In this document: positions 63,364-64,000 of the stretch, in pieces | Layout of the letters: each line of letters begins with the position of its first letter | How positions within the stretch are numbered: position 1 is the first letter of the stretch | DNA from: Butyricimonas virosa | GTDB lineage: Bacteria > Bacteroidota > Bacteroidia > Bacteroidales > Marinifilaceae | DNA: 64,000 nt | Assembly: GCF_025148635.1 (NCBI RefSeq) | Contig: NZ_CP102269.1 | Location: 1,550,001-1,614,000 of the forward strand | Direction: 5' to 3' | Notes under the pieces: generated by a model | Told to the model about the DNA's origin: nothing | Databases searched by the model: none | What the model saw: only the letters and a program-made list of their open reading frames with translations | Made by a program: the position numbers and the translations under genes

Positions 63364-64000
63364 CTAGTACATGTGGAAGGCGAACTTTCCGGTCAAGTCC
63401 CGGTAAATCGAATCAGGCGTGTTCAGCCCTATAGAGAAGTGCGGTCTCTGCCCGTTGTACAACGCGACGACCTTCTCCACCCTCACCCAGACCTGTTCGA
63501 TGTTCACGAAAACCTCCTGTTCCAGCCACTCCCTCTTGAGAATCCCGTTCACCCTCTCCGCGATAGCGTTATCGTACGGAGATCCGTCCTGGGTCATGCT
63601 CGTGTTCATCCGCTTCATCCCCAGCGTTGTGTTGTACTGGTAACTACAATACTGCACGCCCCTGTCCGAGTGATGTATCGTGCCCTCGATCTCGCTTGCC
63701 CTGACCTGCAAGAAGGCCCTGTACAAGGCGTTCAACGGTCCTTCCGTGTTTAACTTGTCGTGCACGAACCACCCCATGATCCGGCGGGAGTAGGCATCCG
63801 TCACCAGGGAGAGAAAGACGAACCCCGAGAGCGTGTCCACGTAAGTGATATCACTGACCCAAACCTGGTTGTGGCGCTTGATCTCCAGCCCTTTCACCAG
63901 GTTTGGGAACTGCCGGAACCACCCGCTGGAATCCGTCGTTACCACTCGCCTTTTCTCGTGCTTGACCATCAAGTCGTGAGCGCGAAGCAAGCGGTAAAGC
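63364..64000 (-). mobile_element. IS3-family insertion element, partial (transposase OrfB C-terminal part)
   Basis: The frame is open from the window edge to a TAG at 63364-63366, about 212 codons. The rve/DDE integrase core is complete: WVSDITYV (first D), HHSDRGVQY (second D), and E 35 residues later in NAIAERVNGILKREW, the D-35-E spacing of the IS3 family. The N-terminal part and OrfA lie beyond the right edge. Terminal inverted repeats could not be identified. It lies just downstream of the decayed fimbrial locus. Confidence 0.92.

Overview
The window is a chromosomal stretch from a Bacteroidota bacterium. The evidence is TTTG-N20-TAnnTTTG promoters, weak or absent Shine-Dalgarno sites, SusC/SusD with an ECF sigma factor and FecR, FimA/Mfa-type (type V) fimbriae, and an HmuY-type haem operon. 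Gene content and moderate GC fit Odoribacteraceae such as Butyricimonas or Odoribacter; that assignment is inference.

Layout. 1-6.9 kb: the tail of a gene (probably deoC), an RDD membrane protein, then a tight operon of SpoIIM-like, membrane, DUF4129, DUF4350, MoxR ATPase and DUF58 proteins. 6.9-11.8 kb (minus): RND/MMPL exporter, MazG-like pyrophosphohydrolase, a broken four-helix-bundle cassette, dtd and an aminotransferase. 12-12.9 kb: tRNA-Arg(CCT) with its own promoter and terminator, and an internally deleted ORF6N gene. 13-23.3 kb: an ECF sigma / FecR / SusC / SusD / DUF4843 / PKD-like / thioredoxin uptake locus. 23.4-31.2 kb: housekeeping genes (polyprenyl synthase, dCMP deaminase, CtpA protease, a membrane-anchored nuclease, TlpA thioredoxin, an AlbA_2 regulator, tRNA-dihydrouridine synthase, DUF454) with a REP-like palindrome at 27.4 kb.

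31.3-42.4 kb: an eight-gene fimbrial operon preceded by 24-bp inverted repeats around a 91-bp segment carrying a promoter box that points away from the operon. This has the layout of a phase-variable invertible promoter caught in the OFF orientation. 42.6-46.1 kb: leuS and a RelE-like/XRE toxin-antitoxin pair. 46.3-55.6 kb: an hmuYRSTUV-like haem-iron operon. Its HmuY has an inserted second domain and methionines in place of the haem-ligand histidines. It continues with a TonB receptor, a CobN-like HmuS with a Met-rich insert, and an ExbB/MotA-like plus DUF2149 membrane module.

55.7-64 kb is accessory: an AAA ATPase + RloB pair (AbiL/RloAB type), a sodium:solute symporter, a probable VIT1/CCC1 gene remnant, an orphan AbiEi-like antitoxin, a pirin, a decayed second fimbrial locus (5'-truncated Mfa1-like subunit plus FimB/Mfa2) and an IS3-family transposase running off the right edge.

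The observations most worth following up are the invertible promoter, the unusual HmuY, the HmuS-TUV module and the small gene-decay events.
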